DNA of 64,000 nucleotides. It comes from Megalopta genalis (lineage: Eukaryota; Arthropoda; Insecta; Hymenoptera; Halictidae). The translations under genes were made by a program, and so were the position numbers. The notes beneath the pieces are model-generated. The model made no database searches. It was not told the DNA's origin and was given only the letters and a program-made list of their open reading frames with translations. Shown piece after piece: positions 30,673-43,200 of this stretch (positions within the stretch are counted from its first letter, which is position 1; every line of letters starts with the position of its first letter). The stretch spans positions 4,564,814 through 4,628,813 of the forward strand of contig NC_135018.1 of the NCBI RefSeq assembly GCF_051020955.1, written 5' to 3'.

Positions 30673-33600
30673 CTGCAATAACACGGTGCGACACTCTTAA
30701 TCTCCTGTTACAGCACCGCATGCCGGTTCGCGTTTTTAACTAGAAGTGTTCTAACATTGTCTCTAATCGACTCGGAGCATTAACACGTTCCGTGCCGAGC
30801 TTTTTTTACTCGAATCTTCACACTTTGATATTTTACTAAAACTTGATGTGTTACGTGCAATTATTAATTCTCGTACACATAACAACGTAACAAAAACTTA
30901 TCAACGCCCATTCTTGCGGTGGAAATTGATTCTTCGGTTCTAAATTTCTTGTAAACAATTTGTTCAGTTCACTAAGTAAACATGCAAGCGTGTACCATCG
31001 ATGGTACACGTGGCACGGAACGTGTTAAACGCGGATAATATCCTTCGCGGGGTTCGTTTTGTCCCGGTATGGGTTGAAACGGTTTCGAGAAAAGAACAGT
31101 TTTAAACGCTTATATGTATACTGTGCGTTCGGCTGTGTTCGCCGAACTGTGGTGGTTCGACGGTCGGTGGAGAGGGATTCTGCATGGAATATTAACCCTT
31201 AGCGGACGACGACTTTTTCGGTCGAGTCAGGTGGCAGGACGAGGCGATTTTTGCAAATATGTCGAGTGTCTTATATGATACAATAAAGTGATCTTACATA
31301 TAAATTATCTTACAAAAACGTTATGTTTCGTTAGTTTATCTATATTCGCACTTTTATGAATATAATTTTACAAAAATTACGATTTGTAGTTTCGTTCGGT
31401 GCGATAGTTTATAAAACATTGACCAAGATGCATTCTTGGTTTGTCTGGACGTGTATCACAGAAACAGGTCGTCTCATGTCTTCCCCCTGGTTTGTTTCGA
31501 CCGGAACAAGCTTTGCAATCTTTCTTTGTGCCAGTAACAATTACATGCGGCTTCCCGTTTAGACGAATTTCGTCAGAGTTGGACGTCGAACTTGAAGATC
31601 TATCACGTGGATGACGAAAATCTCCTCTCAATTTGTTGATCAAAATTTCGCGAAAGTTCAAATGTGTAACTGGCTGTTCGTTTCTTTGTCTTTTTACACG
31701 TTTATAGAGAATGTACGAATCGATTAAACAAATTTCCAGTCCCCGGAAAAATAATTTGCGCCACCACTTCAGGGACTTTCACATAAAACAGTAGGTCGGA
31801 TAATGTTGGAGATAACGAAATCTAACATAAACACCGACTGTCGCCTCTCGCTCGCCATTCGTCCTGCCGCGTTAAACGCCGTGGCGACCGAGAGTCGCCT
31901 CTCGTCCGCTAAGGGTTAAGTCGAAAATATCAAATAAAACTTCTTCATCCGAGGCTTTTTGTATACGAGAAGCAGGAGTTTGAAGTTCGGCCCGGTTCAC
32001 GTGGGCTGGCATTTATTTTAGAAGTAGAATCGGTAGGTTATAGACAGACGCGCCAATGGATAGAACGCGTGCTAGCCTTTTCGAACTCATCTTTTTTCGA
32101 GACAGAGAAGGCTAAATGAACAAATTGTGGTCTATATCTCCGACTTATTTATTCTATGTAGAATTTCGGTTTGTACTGCCGGTTCGAAAATATCCTGCAT
32201 AAGGGTTCCGTTTAAAACAGTTACGAAGAACCTTTACTTTGAATAACTCTCAAGAAGAACCGAAATTCCCAACTCTAGTATCTGTTTTGGTTACAGTGTA
32301 CATTTTAGTTTTCATGTCGACTCTATAATCGTTATTTCTCAGTTCTATGTCCGTTGCGAAGTGATTCTACAAAATAGTTGCACAAAAAAGGTTATATGTC
32401 AAGGTTATGCCTGTATTCAAATAATTCAAATCTCGCGCTGCTCGTTTAGATTGTACAAAAAAATTACATGAAAATATTTGACGAATTTTAATACATTTAG
32501 CTTTTTAATTTAGACATTTAAGTTTATTAAAGTAACTTTACAGCGTACTCGAATATGCTGCTTCATCTACATGAACGATTTTTTTTAGAAATTAATAAGT
32601 TGAACAAAGGTTTCTTGTTTTTCTCCTGCAGCGACATTGTAAAAAATGTGCACAAATTGGACAGTTTGGTTCTTTATAACGGTTATTTGCAGTCAAGGTT
32701 CGAAATAGATGTTACAACTGTTTTCAAGTTCAGATGTACGACAGAACACGCCAGCAACCAATGGGACCATTTATATATTGAGTTCGGAAAAGTGCAAAAA
32801 GATTACACATGTTCTGTTTCTAAGGATTCATTGCTATGCGTAATGGCTATCATTTCTTCTTTTTAATTAGATCAGATTTTTATGGATTTTGTACTGTTCC
32901 TCTTGCATGTTTTCTTACCCTAACAGCAGACTTTGATGCAACTCTTAAATTTGCATACTGTTTGCACACGATTGTCAGTCTTGAAGGACGATCTGCACTC
33001 TTTTCCGTTCCATACCCTCCAACATTTCTGAAGGAATTGTAAATAACTTTACCTACATTGCGAAGTGTTGCTATTGCACAATCGCTCAATCTTTTGCACA
33101 GAATCGTGAATACGTATGGTAAATAAATATTTACTCGTGTGAACGGTCCGTCGACTCGGCCCTAACTTGAAACGGAAAAGTTTGAAGATGTTCCGCTATT
33201 TTGACGCAGCACAGTAAGCAATGTCTCTATACTTTCAGCTTTACTTTACGAAAAAGAAGCATTTATCTCCGGTTCCAATTGATTACCGACACGAAAATAA
33301 TATAATACAGTAGCGCTGTCTTTGTTCAACTACATTTGCCAAAGTCAGCAAACTAACAGTGTGCAATCTTTTCGTCACAGAGCATGATCCTGCTAGAAAA
33401 AAATGCCAATAATACAGACCGCATCTTTCCCTCGTTCCGCGCTTGGTTGCGATTTGCAGTTCTGTCTTTAATTACTACTTTCAACGTTTACTAACTATTT
33501 TTGAAACTATTTTGGAGTGGACGCGGCAACGTATTCGCGGAGTTGCGAAATCCCGCAGTAGAAAGGGGAAAAGTTGAACTCGCGCGGCTGCGAAACTTCG

Positions 33601-36600
33601 GTTCCACCGGTGTCGAGTGCAACGAGCGCCGTTACGTCACGCACTAGGAACGAGCAGGTAACGTATCGCGTGTCCGATAAAAAAATTGTTTATTATTCCG
33701 TTCATTCTTATGCGTCGAATACATTTCACCCGGAGGTATCGCGATCTATGGGAGTACCCGCAATCCTCCGTTATGAAAGACGAGATACATATTGTGGGAC
33801 CGCATGTAAACCGGCCTGTCCGCGCGATTCCGCGATTTTTTTTTACAGCATCGATCTTATCCTGCTCGTCTCGAAACCTAATGAAATACCGGCGGGTTTC
33901 TTCAGTTTTAGAAAGTTCAGTTCGATTTTATCGGCAGTCTTGGTTATCTGACCAGCGCCGCGGCCGTGATCATTCCGAGAATATAATCGGCGCGGGCAGG
34001 TTTCGCGGGTTAGACCCGATCCGCGGCGTATCAATGAGTTAACACTTGACATTTCGCTTGACCCTAATCTAATCGGCACTCATACTCACTGTTTACTTAC
34101 TGAGCAACCCGCTTGTCGCTGCTCCATAACCGTAGCCACTGTATGGCGCGCTCGAGTATTGAGAGTATGCTGCGCTGTACGCGTAGTCACCACCACCTAA
34201 ACAAATATCGACAATGGACACGTTAGAATAGGATATATGGGACTAGTCGCGAAATTAGAAAGTGTGGTTTGATTCTATCGTACTTCTCTACCATGATATT
34301 CATTCAATTATTGTCTACTTTTCAAATTGACTTGCAACGATGTTGATCCTTTCGTAGGGTGTCGAAGGTTATAATGTTTGCAGACGTTTTGTTTATGGAC
34401 ATCGAATGTAACTTATTTAGCTTGTACGTGGACTTCTGACTGTGCTATTATCGACAGTAAAATAAAATGATACCGTATTGTACGAAGAAGTGGTTTGTAA
34501 TGTAGAGGTTTTCTACGAGAATAGCAACTTGTACAACTTCCTCAAATTGTGAAACATTTTCAAATACTTTTTACCTAGGATGTATCCCTAAAAACATAAG
34601 TTAACGCTTTACGAGTAAATGTTCATTCGCATTTTCTTCTTTACTTTGAGAACGGCTCGTGTAGGGCCCTCTATATTACAAACAATTTTCCTGAAACAAC
34701 AAGGGTCACTTCGCCACAAGTGTTCGTTAGACCTACCTAAGAATTTAGCTGTACTTCGATGGTGGCCATTTTTCCTTCCAAAGAGAAATAAACCCCTTTA
34801 TCCGAATCGGTTTCCGTAGAAACGTAAATGCTTAATAATCACAAACGACCAAATTTTTATAGCAATTTGGACGTTTCGAAAACACTATTTACACGTGCAT
34901 TTTGCACTAGCCAGAGGGAAGATATATATATTTATAAGATTTGTTTCAGAACTTTTCCCGTATCGTTCGGCTTTGAAACAATTTTCACACAGACTTATAT
35001 AGGCCCAGAAATACGTTATAACTTTCATTTCAACTATTTGTTGATAAGTTTTGCCGTTGGCGATTTACAAACATTTACGTGGAAGAACCGGCTCAGATAA
35101 AAGACATCCAAATTCTTAGGTTGGTCCGACGAACGATGCGAATTTGTATAAAAATCGGCGTGTAACAGTCACCACCGGAGGTTCCCTGGTGACAGAAACT
35201 CGAGAGAAAAAAAGGGATTGTCTGGTCGGGGCAAGCAACAGCTTGCGTTTATCAATACACGGCTCTCGGCTAGCTGCGAAGCTGGTAAGTCAGTTGCCGT
35301 TGCGTAGGACTCTGACTTACCCTTTGCGTGAGAACACTGCTCTCGCAGAAGGTCACAAGCTACCGTTACCCCTGGCGAAGGGATGTCTTTGCTCGCAGAT
35401 CAGAGATATACCGTATATCCCGAGCCTGCGGCAGTGTTTCCATATATTACTCACCGGTGGCGTAATGTCCGAAACTGGGAAGCATCGTGGAGTACGGCGG
35501 TATCGCAGATGCTACCTGGGGCTGCGAAACTGGCGGCTGCAAGACCGTCAGTCCGGGATCGCCTCCGGGGGTGTTTGGGGCCGCGGGGGTGGCGTTTGTC
35601 TCGTTCTGCAACGAAATCGGGGGACTTTGCTCGCCCCCACCGGCCCCCACCCCCACATACGACACTGCGACGGTACTGCTCTCAGCTATGGCCATGCACA
35701 ACACAACACGACATTCGAGTCAAGCACTAGCTAACGATCAGCGCCTTACGTCTAAAGCTTAATTAAATTCTCGTCGGGATTAGGCGGGACGAGGACAGGA
35801 GAGACGATGATCCTATGGAATTTGTTTGTTGGTGAAACTCAACGACACGCGACGCGGACTTTTTCTTTGGAGAGTTGCTTCACCCGACCGTAATTACCTA
35901 CATGCGATTCCTCGAACAAGGATAATGGGTGCAATTATACTGTACATTACGAATCTTGACTTTCTCGAACCGTTGCAAGAGGACACGAGGCTTTTCCTTT
36001 TGTTCGGGGATTAGTAACACTCTGCGGAACACTGTTCAGAGATGTACCAGTGGTAATTCGCCGCGTTGTATTTTGAAATTTTCATACTATCAGGGCAATG
36101 GATCAAGCTATGATATCGTTCGACGTTGACTTTTGTTGGACTCGCAGGGCCAGACCAGGAGTTTGATGGTTCGTCAGTTTGTGTACTTACTCTAGAAGTA
36201 TTTCATGGGATACGGACACGGATGGGAAGATACCAAACACTTTATTAGTCGGAGGCACGTTCGGATCAATGGTGTACACCGATCAAAAATGATTTAACGA
36301 GTTTGGACACACGTTATATCCGAGGTATCGAGTCGCGTTGCTGGCAGCGCGCAGATGTGACCGGATGCTGCCGTAAGAAAACTAAAGAGGTGGCGAACTC
36401 ACCGCTGGTGTGGTAAGGAGACATGTTAGCCCCGTCCAATGTTTGGCTCAATTTTAGTTCTTGCATCGTCAGTGGAGCGAGCGGCGTCAAAGTACCACCT
36501 GCTATTAAGGGATCCCCATTTTTCCGTTATTGCGATTCTGGTATCGTTGGCTGGCGGTCAAGGCGGAACGTTGACCAATTGATACTCGCGGGACTATATT

Positions 36601-37177
36601 ATGTCGGGCTCTGTTTGTCTATTTTATTCGAACGAGTTTCTCCGGCCTGGAAACGCTCTATCGTCGAGTAGATCGCCAATAGAGGGAATACAGGTCGTCG
36701 TCGTTGCTGGGCCCTTTAGAGGCTGCCGCACGGGGCGAACAGTTTAGAGACTTCTCGCGAACTCGATCAAGAATCTCGGCATCGAAACGGCAAGCTCGTA
36801 CGTATTAACGGGGAGCCAGCAAGCCGTGGAATCGACTTGGCCCGGGCCGCGCCGTCCTTCAAAAATTCTTCGATCTCGCCCGAAGATCCCCCGATTGAAT
36901 TTCATGAGATGAAGCGGCCGTTACACGCCTCGCTTCGTCCATTCCGAGAAGCACCGAACGAAAAGAATTCGCGGAACGGCGCGGCGTGACCGAGTTGCTC
37001 GCAACACGTGCCCGCCGGAGAAAGTTTTCTACGTGTGTGTGTGTGTGCACGGTTGCGCGCGTGTGCTCATCGATGCCTATTTTCCGGTGTCTTTTCTCCA
37101 CGTTCCGCCGTTGATCGTTCGCCATTAAACGACTCAAGGGTAGACGATAGAACGAACAGAGAAACAGAGAAAGAAAG

Positions 37178-37217
<40 letters not shown>

Positions 37218-40200
37218 TGAAAGAGAGACAGAGAGGCAGAAAAAGAGAAAAAGAGAGAAAGAGAGACAGAGAGACAGAGAGAGAAAGAGTGAGATAGCGA
37301 GAATAGACGGAAATCCTAGATATTGGTAGAGGAAAGAGAAAAAGGCTAGAGAGAGATTAAAGTGAAAAAAAAGAACAAGGTAACAAGAGGATACCCTAAC
37401 CACCAGACTACGCAAGGATTGCGGGTATCGTAAGCGAAAGTGGTCCGAGTGAGCCGAAAGACGGGCTGTACAGTGGGGATAGACGGTGAGGTAAGAGACG
37501 TACGTCCCCGTAGCTGAAAAGTCCGAGAGACCGCCACCGAATGGTGTGTTCCGCCACCTCTTCTGGCGCCGTTGCCGCTGCTCAGCACAGCTCATGCATT
37601 ATTAAAGCCATGTATTTAGCCGATATGGGTATGCAAAGCCAGACGTAAGCCGCAATAATAAGCGTACAGGGAAGAGGGTCGGGCGAGAGAAGAGGTGGAG
37701 AAAACGGCGGAAGAGAGACGGAATTAGAGAATGGCGAGAAAGGGGAGGATGGTCGAGAGGTAGGGAGACGATGGTGGTTTGGTAGGACGACGCGAAAGGA
37801 GCTTGGTACACGGGGCATTATATACAAGAGGCTGTGGTGTGCACACACTGTCCGGGGGTTCTGTGCGAAGGAGGGGTTGACAGAAAGGAGGGTGCCGGAG
37901 GGTTGAAAAGAGAGAGAGAGAGACCAGCCGCTCACCTATGGTGCCCCCTATGGGCGGGGTGTAGAGATGGGGCGTTTGCGCCTGCGTCATCGTGCTGATG
38001 GTGCCCAGGGAGTCGTAGAGCTCGGCGGAGGTGGCAATCGCGTTCCCGGGGAATCCTCCGTGTTCGTAGTAACCTCCACCACCGCCGCCACCTCCGCCAC
38101 CACCTCCGCCGCCACCGCCTCCACCTCCGCCGCCGCCACCTCCACCGGTTCCAGCGCCGTTCGTACCGCCGGTTGCACCGCCGCCTCCGCCGCCGAGCTC
38201 GCTCAAGAGTTTGTGTTCGTCCTTGATGCTCCATTTACTCGACCACAGCTGTAACAGAAGGTGGATGCTTCAGGCAAAGTTCGAGTGCCCGGAGAACAGG
38301 CTACTTGTTCACCAGGAGCAGCTTCGATTGACTTAGATGTCGAGCTCCCTTGCTTTTCCAATTTTTCTTTGACTATCCCTTTTCAGAGTGCTCGAGAATT
38401 ATGCAAGATCCTACCGTTGTGCCACTTAAATAGGTCTTGTCTCAAGGTGCACTCTAACATATCGTACCAACAGAAAGGGCATATCTTCGGCTCGAACGAA
38501 TGGGATATATAGTACATACAAATGTCAAAATGCAATGCTGTGTAACAGTTTTATGGAGAAGAATAATTATCATCGTTCGTTATAGACAGCGCTTGCTTCG
38601 TATCTACAGAACGCGGCAGAATGAGTGGTCAGGTTCGAGGACCCTGGTATATGCAAATGGTTAGGTTCGAGGACCCTAATATATGCAAGTAGAACTGGTA
38701 GGTCATGAACAGACGCGCCAGACGATAGTATCGTTCTGACAGTATTGACTATTTTTCTTTGGAAATGGCATTTTGCTGTAATTAATTTTGGAGATGAAAT
38801 ATGAAACGTACTGTCATCATGCAAAAATATAATAATCATGTAAAAATATCTATTCTCTAAATTCCATGATTTTCGGTATAAAATTGATCAACCTCTACAA
38901 AATGTGCTAAAATACTTTCGTTTCCGTAGTTTCTCAAGTATCATGAAATTAAATTATATTATAATGAATATATTTTATAAGTACGAAACAATGTAATCCT
39001 GGCGACAAATGTAATGCCAATTGGGAAAATGTTGGCGTACAATTGGTGCACAAGTTAACGTCGACATAGGACCAGGAAACGTTAATAGTATGTGCACAGA
39101 TTTATGATCGTGAACGTTTGAACATCGAAACTATCGTCGACGCGATTAAATACTCACGTTTGAGTAAAGCTGGTCGCCATTGTAGGTGCTCCTTTGTCTT
39201 TTCAAGTCGTCCTCGGGGTGATCGTTCAGGTCTCGGTTGTCGTCTGCAATCACATGATTTATCACTGTGCGGTGCGGTCTTTGGTTACCGGCGAATAGGC
39301 GAATAGGCGAACGTGCGAACGCGCGGCCACTTATGCCTGGGGCCACATCGCCTAATCAAACCGAACACTCGGGTTCGCGAAATATCGCGTCAGAGAATAA
39401 TCGTCGACACGGCGGCGGATGCAACGAAACCGAGCGCGGATACCGGGAGCATCTCCCCGCGCGATCTCTGTGTGCTATCTACGCCGGTGGAGCATACGTG
39501 GTCGTCTATGGCCGCGCGTTACCCACGAATCAAGACACAAATTAAACGTGGCCGGATGAAGCTAAATTGAATCTGTCGGACGGGTTGAACGCCGGTCCGC
39601 GGCGTAGACGGTGTGCATGGCATTGATAGATAGAGAAACAATTTCGATTCCATTATATGTCTTTATTATCTCTCAGCCATCCCAGCGGTTTAATATAGAC
39701 ACAAGCACGTGGGGCGAGTGACGGTATGTCGGACCGGAGAGAGGGCGGGATGCTCACCGCTATACCCTTTTAGTGGCTGTCGCGGGGGTGGCTGGACGGG
39801 GAAGGACGAAACTGACCAACGTTTCCAACCGAGAGAAGGGTGGCACGGTCGGCGGCGGCGGCGGGGAGGGATCGGATGAGTTTTCGGGGTGGGGGTAGAT
39901 GGCCCAACGTTCGGGTATCTCGAATAATTAAATGACCATCCGAGGGTAGATGGGTGGAGTACCTAGCATAGGGCTCGTTAAACCTCCCTGTCCAGTTGTG
40001 ATTGTCCAGCCGGCCGACGGTCCCGACCATTCGACCGGCAGGGTTTGTTCCTGGACCGCTATAAACCCCCTGTACCACCCTCCTCCGAGCCCCCCGTTTC
40101 AAACACGGTACACCGGTACCCGTTGGCTTCCATGAACTTGCTTGAATTTTACGATTCGATCGGCCGAGTTAATCGTGCTCTCTGGTAGCTAACCTCGCCG

Positions 40201-43200
40201 GGTGCTGGTTTTCGTGTAACGCGGCCGGCGCCGATTTCATTAGAGTTTAGGACACGTTCGGGAGTTCGTTTAATAGGTAAGAATTGGAATTGCAGCCCGA
40301 GAGAGGTAGAGTCGATTAATTCCGGCGACCTTATATACCGAAATATTTTACGTCGTTTACCGTGCCCGATTTTATACCCTTTCGAAGAAATATGCCCCGC
40401 TGGATCGCGTACAGGCGGCGAACTGTAATTAAAACGCGACAAAAACGAATCGATTCGGTTGGAAATATGGGCGCTGCTCGGAGATGCTATCCGATTCGGA
40501 AAAATCGATTATGAGGGAGAGAACTGGCCGAGTGGACGATAAATTCGGCGCGCGTTGACCGCGTTATGCTGTCTAATGCAAATTCTTGTAGTTTCTGCGA
40601 TATTACAGTCACTGGTCCTTGACAGATTTGACAGAGGTTGAATTATGGCGGAAGGAAGGTCAGCGTTTCTCCCCCTCCGAAAAGAGCAGTAAATCGAATA
40701 ATTCGATTGATGCCCGAGAGGGCAAAAGCGTACGCGCGCCGGCAGCCGAGCATCCGCGTTATTCGAAAGCAATTGAGTCAATGTTAAGCAATACAATACA
40801 CGGGTAATAATGGACTCTGGGGTGAATCTGGTCCCGGTGTGTGTCCCCTACCGTCCGCGAATATAGGGTGGGACACGCCGGCCTTTTGGATTCCGCATGG
40901 GGCAAAAGCGCGCAGATGTAACGCGACAACAAACAGCCCCGATAGATTGCAATGCTTCCCTCGAGAGGTTGTCCGTAAATTCGTAATAAGCCCTGGGGAT
41001 TCTTCGATCCCGGCTCGTCTTAGATCCTTTCCAGTAAATCACAAGAATGCTCATTGATTTTCAAGACTTTGCGATGAAATTCATTTCGAGTACGTCTACC
41101 TAGTACGTATGTGTAACACTTGGCAAGCAAGTGGAACCTTTTCTTTAGAGTAAGATTTCTTTTTTAATTTACCGTTTAAGGTCTCGTCAACTGTTTTACG
41201 TTATTAGAGACCACGTTGGAAGAGGCATGTAATTGAATAAAATTGTTAAGTCTGTGATTATATCAAATGGTGAAGTTCTGTATCTTTTAGAAAGGCTAAC
41301 ACTCTTTTACATGAATCTGCTGTTTATATTAGACACCTACATGTGTGATAATACCATTGCAATCTTTTTTATAGTACAGTCTCTTCCTGGTTTACATTCC
41401 TTCACAAATATGTTATCACGATGGTTTTTATAGATTTATTACTAAAATGAGTAGGCGCAATATATAAGGCAGTAGAGAACAATATAAATAAAACATTATA
41501 AGTAATACAAAACATTATTTTGTGAACTGACTGAAATTATTCAAGAAAGGAAACATTTTCTATCCGGTTTCTGGCCGATGCAAATGTCGATGATAATTTA
41601 TATTTTGCATATAGGCCCGCAGTCTTATTGTTGCAGAACAACAAAAGCAAAATTAAGTGATAGATAATGTTGATGAGAGCTACTTCTAAAGCGTTACTAT
41701 AAACCACTGCTATGAACATAAATATAGAATATAGCAGATTTCTTATAAACAAATCGAATTGTTCAAGTTGCTCATTAATGAATAAATCTGTGTAAACGAT
41801 GTAAATCATTTCATGAGAAGAACTATGCATATTATGTAGTCTATGACGATTATAATATAACAAAATATGTACACACACTAACACTAATTAATAATATTTT
41901 TATTATATTTATACCACAGGAATTCTTTTAGTACGAACGATGTTATAGTTATCATAAAATTAAACATGAAAGTAAGAATTTCCCGAAAGCTATATACAAC
42001 ATGTTGTGGATATTTACTGTCCTAATGCGATTTGCACGAGACAAGAAGCGTCGGAAGTTGCTTTCGGCCGACAACGCAAGAATGCCGCTTAGTGTCGCGA
42101 TTAAGCTCGGGAAGAAAATAAACGTCGAGCTTTGTACCTGAAGAATTTAGCGCGGTCCAGGTTCCCATGAGTTCGGCAAAAAACGAAGCGCAGCGGGATC
42201 GCTCCCTGGATCGTTCGCGTGTCCTCGATCAAAGAGTCCTATGGACGCGTTTCGTGTCGGGAGGTGTATCGATTCGTACGTGGTGAGTGGAGCGGTGCCG
42301 ATGGTACACGAGTAATTCGATATAATCGGATTATGAGAGCGGCGATATGCGGTCGCAAAAGTGGTCGCGTTCGCGGCGAGAGCATTCAGTGTTTTGCGGC
42401 CGCGGAGGGTACGCGTATTAGATTATAAACTTCACAGACCACAGAGGCTTCTATCCCGACCCAACGACACATTAGTCTCCCTGTCCTCCTGGGAGATTAT
42501 CGATGTATCCGCGAGCACCTTTTAACCGGCTGGAATTTCAACGAGCGAGCCGACGACTCTGTCCTGCGGTGGACGTGTAGTATATTGTACCCGAACAAAA
42601 ATTCACAGGGAAAAGAACACCCCGTGACGAATCGGGGAGAACCACACGGCGCATACGCCCGATTGGTATTTCGTTCTTTTCCGAGGTAATACGCTTATAC
42701 CACTGACCACTAATTCGAATCTTTCGCGCGCCGAGGAAAGTGGAATCGATTTGTTTGCGGTCGTTTTCGACTCTTTTGGAAATTGCGATTAAGGAAGATC
42801 GCGCACTATGGAACAAAATCGAACGAAGATAACTAAAATATATTTTCTATATACAATTGGACTGCGTACAAAAATGATCGAAACCAGATCATTTGATCTG
42901 ACACAGCTATAGGCGTTTCTTATATATATAAATTGAAAATTGAATGCAAAATGAAGGAAATGTTTATAGAATCTTGAAATCATGAAACATATTTCTGGCC
43001 AGATCTCATCTGTTTTACATTAAAATACGTGTTTGTTTACGTAAACATTCGCTGTCTACCAAAAGTTTAAACACTAAATCGAGAATTCATCCGTATTGTC
43101 CGCATTTATATGCAAAAGTTTGGAGAGCACTGGTTAGCTACGGATTGGGGGCCCAGCGTCTAGGACAAAATTAAAGGGAGCGGAGAAATTCGTCTCGGTC

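Larger units (their letters stand above)
30673..34100 (-). other. sv intron before the last exon (3.4 kb)
   Basis: It contains a TTAA MITE (30784-31024) and a family D piggyBac element (31196-31915). The rest is AT-rich with a GC-richer part near 33.5-34.0 kb. Frames at 32555-33042 look non-coding. Confidence 0.6.
34197..37935 (-). other. sv introns between the exons at 34.1, 35.5, 36.4 and 37.9 kb
   Basis: Three introns (34197-35454, 35686-36402, 36499-37935) flank the small conserved exons. The third holds a purine-rich (GA)n region. Long frames over 35144-35734 on the plus strand are the reverse of the exon at 35455-35685. No extra gene is seen. Confidence 0.7.

Noticed and set aside
32555..33042. 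Two overlapping plus-strand frames (103 and 68 codons)
   Set aside because: No recognisable domain, no consistent splice sites, AT-rich intron sequence.
35144..35734. 196-codon plus-strand frame
   Set aside because: It is the reverse of the sv exon 35455-35685. The minus-strand frame has correct splice sites and matches shaven.
37134..37595. 153-codon minus-strand frame with Ser/Leu repeats
   Set aside because: It is the translation of a (GA)n microsatellite in an sv intron.
38627..38690. tRNA-like GGTTCGAGGACC motif, twice
   Set aside because: No acceptor, D or anticodon stems can be built around it. It is part of a 32-bp tandem duplication.
41537..41884. 115-codon hydrophobic minus-strand frame
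   Set aside because: It resembles a membrane protein only through AT-rich Ile/Leu/Tyr codons. No chemoreceptor motif and no adjoining exons were found.
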